A program made the position numbers and the translations under genes. Below, one piece after another: positions 6,872 to 7,962 of a stretch of DNA of 7,962 nt (positions are counted from its first letter, which is position 1; every line of letters begins with the position of its first letter). The notes beneath the pieces were generated by a model. It was given only the letters and a program-made list of their open reading frames with translations. It made no database searches and had not been told where the DNA came from. The stretch covers positions 1,187 through 9,148 of the forward strand of contig FR897867.1 in the NCBI GenBank assembly GCA_000437495.1, given 5' to 3'. The DNA comes from Prevotella sp. CAG:485 (GTDB lineage: Bacteria > Bacteroidota > Bacteroidia > Bacteroidales > Muribaculaceae).

Positions 6872-6988
6872 ATGGCAATGACAACCAATTCCTCACCGGT
6901 TCTCAAGGGTAAATCTGCACGAATTTTTCATCAAGGATGCGGAATGCGTAGTCACGTTACAGACACAAACACCGTGTTTGCCGTCTGA
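6872..6988 (+). pseudogene. Short reading frame, probably the broken start of an antitoxin-like gene
   Basis: The ATG at 6872 follows a plausible promoter and opens a 38-codon frame ending at TGA 6986-6988. The first 16 residues, MAMTTNSSPVLKGKSA, resemble the N-termini of small Bacteroidales antitoxin-like proteins that I recall as having an 'LKGK-A--F' pattern. After codon 16 the similarity stops in this frame. It seems to continue one base later as EFFIKDAECV, which fits the 'F-K-AE' continuation of that pattern. A single-base shift near 6919-6922 (CACGAATT) would explain this. The remainder of the frame has no recognisable character. It may instead be a real microprotein or chance. The family resemblance is from memory and unverified. 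Confidence 0.35.
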
Positions 6989-7195
6989 TCGAAAAGCCCA
7001 ATTGTGCATTACCGTTTGCGTGAATTATTCGTATCTCTATTCAATCGGTAGAATGGTTAATAGCCATGGTTTCAGTTTGCAACATGAAGCTTCGATTGTA
7101 GGCGAAAAACGGTCTCCCGGTTCTTATGGAAGATGCCTATTCACAAATAGCTTTTTAGAAGAAAAATACACTGAAGAATCAACAATTGCTATCGC
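6989..7195. other. Gap before the beta-barrel gene
   Basis: No gene is supported. A stop-free frame with a TTG start (6978-7199) runs through it and overlaps the next ATG, but its protein has no domain-like character and is rich in Cys, Ser and Tyr in no pattern. The stretch could be the decayed remainder of the broken small gene upstream plus the leader of the beta-barrel gene. Confidence 0.4.
7148..7155 (+). promoter_or_regulatory. Weak -7 box candidate for the beta-barrel gene
   Basis: TAGCTTTT matches TAnnTTTG at all but the last base and lies about 40 bases before the ATG at 7196. No clear TTTG element was found about 20 bases upstream, so the assignment is tentative. Confidence 0.3.
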
Positions 7196-7759
7196 ATGAA
7201 AAGAATAATACTGTTTGCTTCGTTCATCGTTTGCTTTTTCTTGAATGTGGGTGCTAAGACACCTATCGTGCAGATGATGGAGGGTGAAGTTAGGGTCGGT
7301 ATGACAACGCCCCTCGGAGGCTATCACGACGGTAAGGCGAAACTGAGTGCCTCTCTCGGCATAGAAGGTCGTTATAATTTCAGGGGTACCCCGTGGGATT
7401 GCGGCCTCATGTTAGACCTTTCAACCGCACGCCGTGACTACGAACATTTGTTTAACGATGGCGGCGACCGCTGGCAAAGTAACCGCACATTGGCTCTTGC
7501 GCTGACGGGTGATTACAATTTCCGCCAGGGTACAAAAATCAATCCATTTGTGGGAGCTGCCTGGGGTGTGGCATTTAATGATGTGGTTGGCGATAAATAT
7601 TTCCCCTCTGAAGGCACATCAATGTTGTTCGCACCTCGTGTGGGAGTGGAGTTGTTATACCATATCCGGCTGATGGCACAGTTCAATATCAGCCGCAAAG
7701 GTTACAACAATTTCAGCCTTACCATAGGATTCGTTCTCGGCGGCAGACCGAAAAAATAA
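7196..7759 (+). CDS. Secreted outer-membrane beta-barrel protein (porin-family, OMP_b-brl-like)
   Basis: A complete 187-residue protein. The N-terminus MKRIILFASFIVCFFLNVGA is a clear Sec signal peptide with likely cleavage after Ala20 (V-G-A). Cys13 sits inside the hydrophobic core and is not a lipobox. The mature part shows alternating amphipathic strands with aromatic girdle residues, for example EVRVGMTTPLG, KLSASLGIEGRYNFRG, GLMLDLSTARRDY, TLALALTGDYNFRQG, PFVGAAWGVAF, VGVELLYHIRLMAQFNIS and a final strand FSLTIGFVLGG near the C-terminus. Size and strand count suggest an 8-stranded barrel of the outer-membrane beta-barrel (PF13568-like) group. Such proteins sit in the outer membrane; the specific role is unknown. 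The gene is convergent with the partial gene downstream, with 4 bases between stop codons. Confidence 0.85.
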   Translation: MKRIILFASFIVCFFLNVGAKTPIVQMMEGEVRVGMTTPLGGYHDGKAKLSASLGIEGRYNFRGTPWDCGLMLDLSTARRDYEHLFNDGGDRWQSNRTLALALTGDYNFRQGTKINPFVGAAWGVAFNDVVGDKYFPSEGTSMLFAPRVGVELLYHIRLMAQFNISRKGYNNFSLTIGFVLGGRPKK

Positions 7760-7763
7760 TCAG

Positions 7764-7962
7764 CTATTCTTTGAGATGAAGGAGTTCAAGGAAGCGGTTT
7801 ACGGTGGCTTTGTTGCCTGAGTATTTGCCGGATTCCTCACTCAGCTTGCAGGTGTCGCAGTAGAAGGGCCACGACTCTGTGATTTTCACTGCTATGAGTT
7901 TGATGACTATATTCATTGGTTTGACGCCGGTGAAATCGGGGCAGCGGCGTAATTCCGTGGCA
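7764..7962 (-). CDS. Unrecognised Cys-containing protein, C-terminal 65 residues only
   Basis: On the minus strand an open frame enters from the window edge and ends at TAG (7766-7764). The 65 visible codons include a lone Cys in RRCPDF (visible residue 7) and a C-x-x-C pair in FYCDTC (35 and 38), followed by a charged tail ending RFLELLHLKE. Three cysteines in this spacing could bind metal or act in redox, but no family is recognised. Codon use looks like genuine coding sequence and nothing comparable is open on the + strand. The start lies beyond the window, so length and domain content are unknown. It converges with the beta-barrel gene. Confidence 0.75.
   Translation of the reverse strand, partial: ATELRRCPDFTGVKPMNIVIKLIAVKITESWPFYCDTCKLSEESGKYSGNKATVNRFLELLHLKE

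Noticed and set aside
6978..7199. A 73-codon + frame with TTG start overlapping the beta-barrel ATG
   Set aside because: It has a weak start codon and no recognisable domain or coding character; only its first residues might belong to the broken small gene.
7196..7255. Lipoprotein signal in the beta-barrel protein (Cys13)
   Set aside because: The cysteine is followed by more hydrophobic residues and there is a good V-G-A cleavage site after residue 20.

Overview
This 8 kb window looks like a chromosomal segment of a gut-type Bacteroidales bacterium, possibly of the Muribaculaceae or Bacteroidaceae. I infer this from three things. The protein families resemble Bacteroidota versions. No gene start has a clear Shine-Dalgarno sequence. 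Several gaps carry the Bacteroidota sigma-ABfr promoter elements (TTTG about 20 bases upstream of TAnnTTTG). Species-level placement is not possible by eye.

Left part (1-2636): the end of a surface-polysaccharide locus on the + strand. It holds the 3' part of a Wzx-like polysaccharide flippase, cut by the window edge, then a 254-base gap with no gene, then a complete family 2 glycosyltransferase. The glycosyltransferase would build a repeat unit at the inner membrane and the flippase would move lipid-linked units across it.

Middle (2725-6205): a stand-alone gene of the plasmid pRiA4b ORF-3 / 'IS1096 passenger TnpR' family of unknown function. A structured gap with a good promoter follows. 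Next is the most distinctive gene, an 817-residue enzyme that joins four sulfur-handling modules on one chain: CoA-disulfide/persulfide reductase, rhodanese, TusA-like and DsrE-like domains, each with its expected cysteine. A strong 15-bp stem-loop follows its stop codon.

Right part (6206-7962): less ordered. A minus-strand gene encodes a short protein with a C-terminal winged helix, an in-frame 12-bp tandem repeat and a nine-base homopolymer near its 5' end. It is divergent from a 38-codon + strand reading frame that looks like the start of a broken antitoxin-like gene. Between them lies a perfect 18-bp palindrome containing back-to-back promoter -7 boxes. Then come about 200 bases of unexplained DNA, a secreted outer-membrane beta-barrel protein, and, on the minus strand only 4 bases away, the C-terminus of an unrecognised Cys-containing protein that runs off the window.

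No rRNA, tRNA, CRISPR array, complete insertion sequence or integrase was seen.
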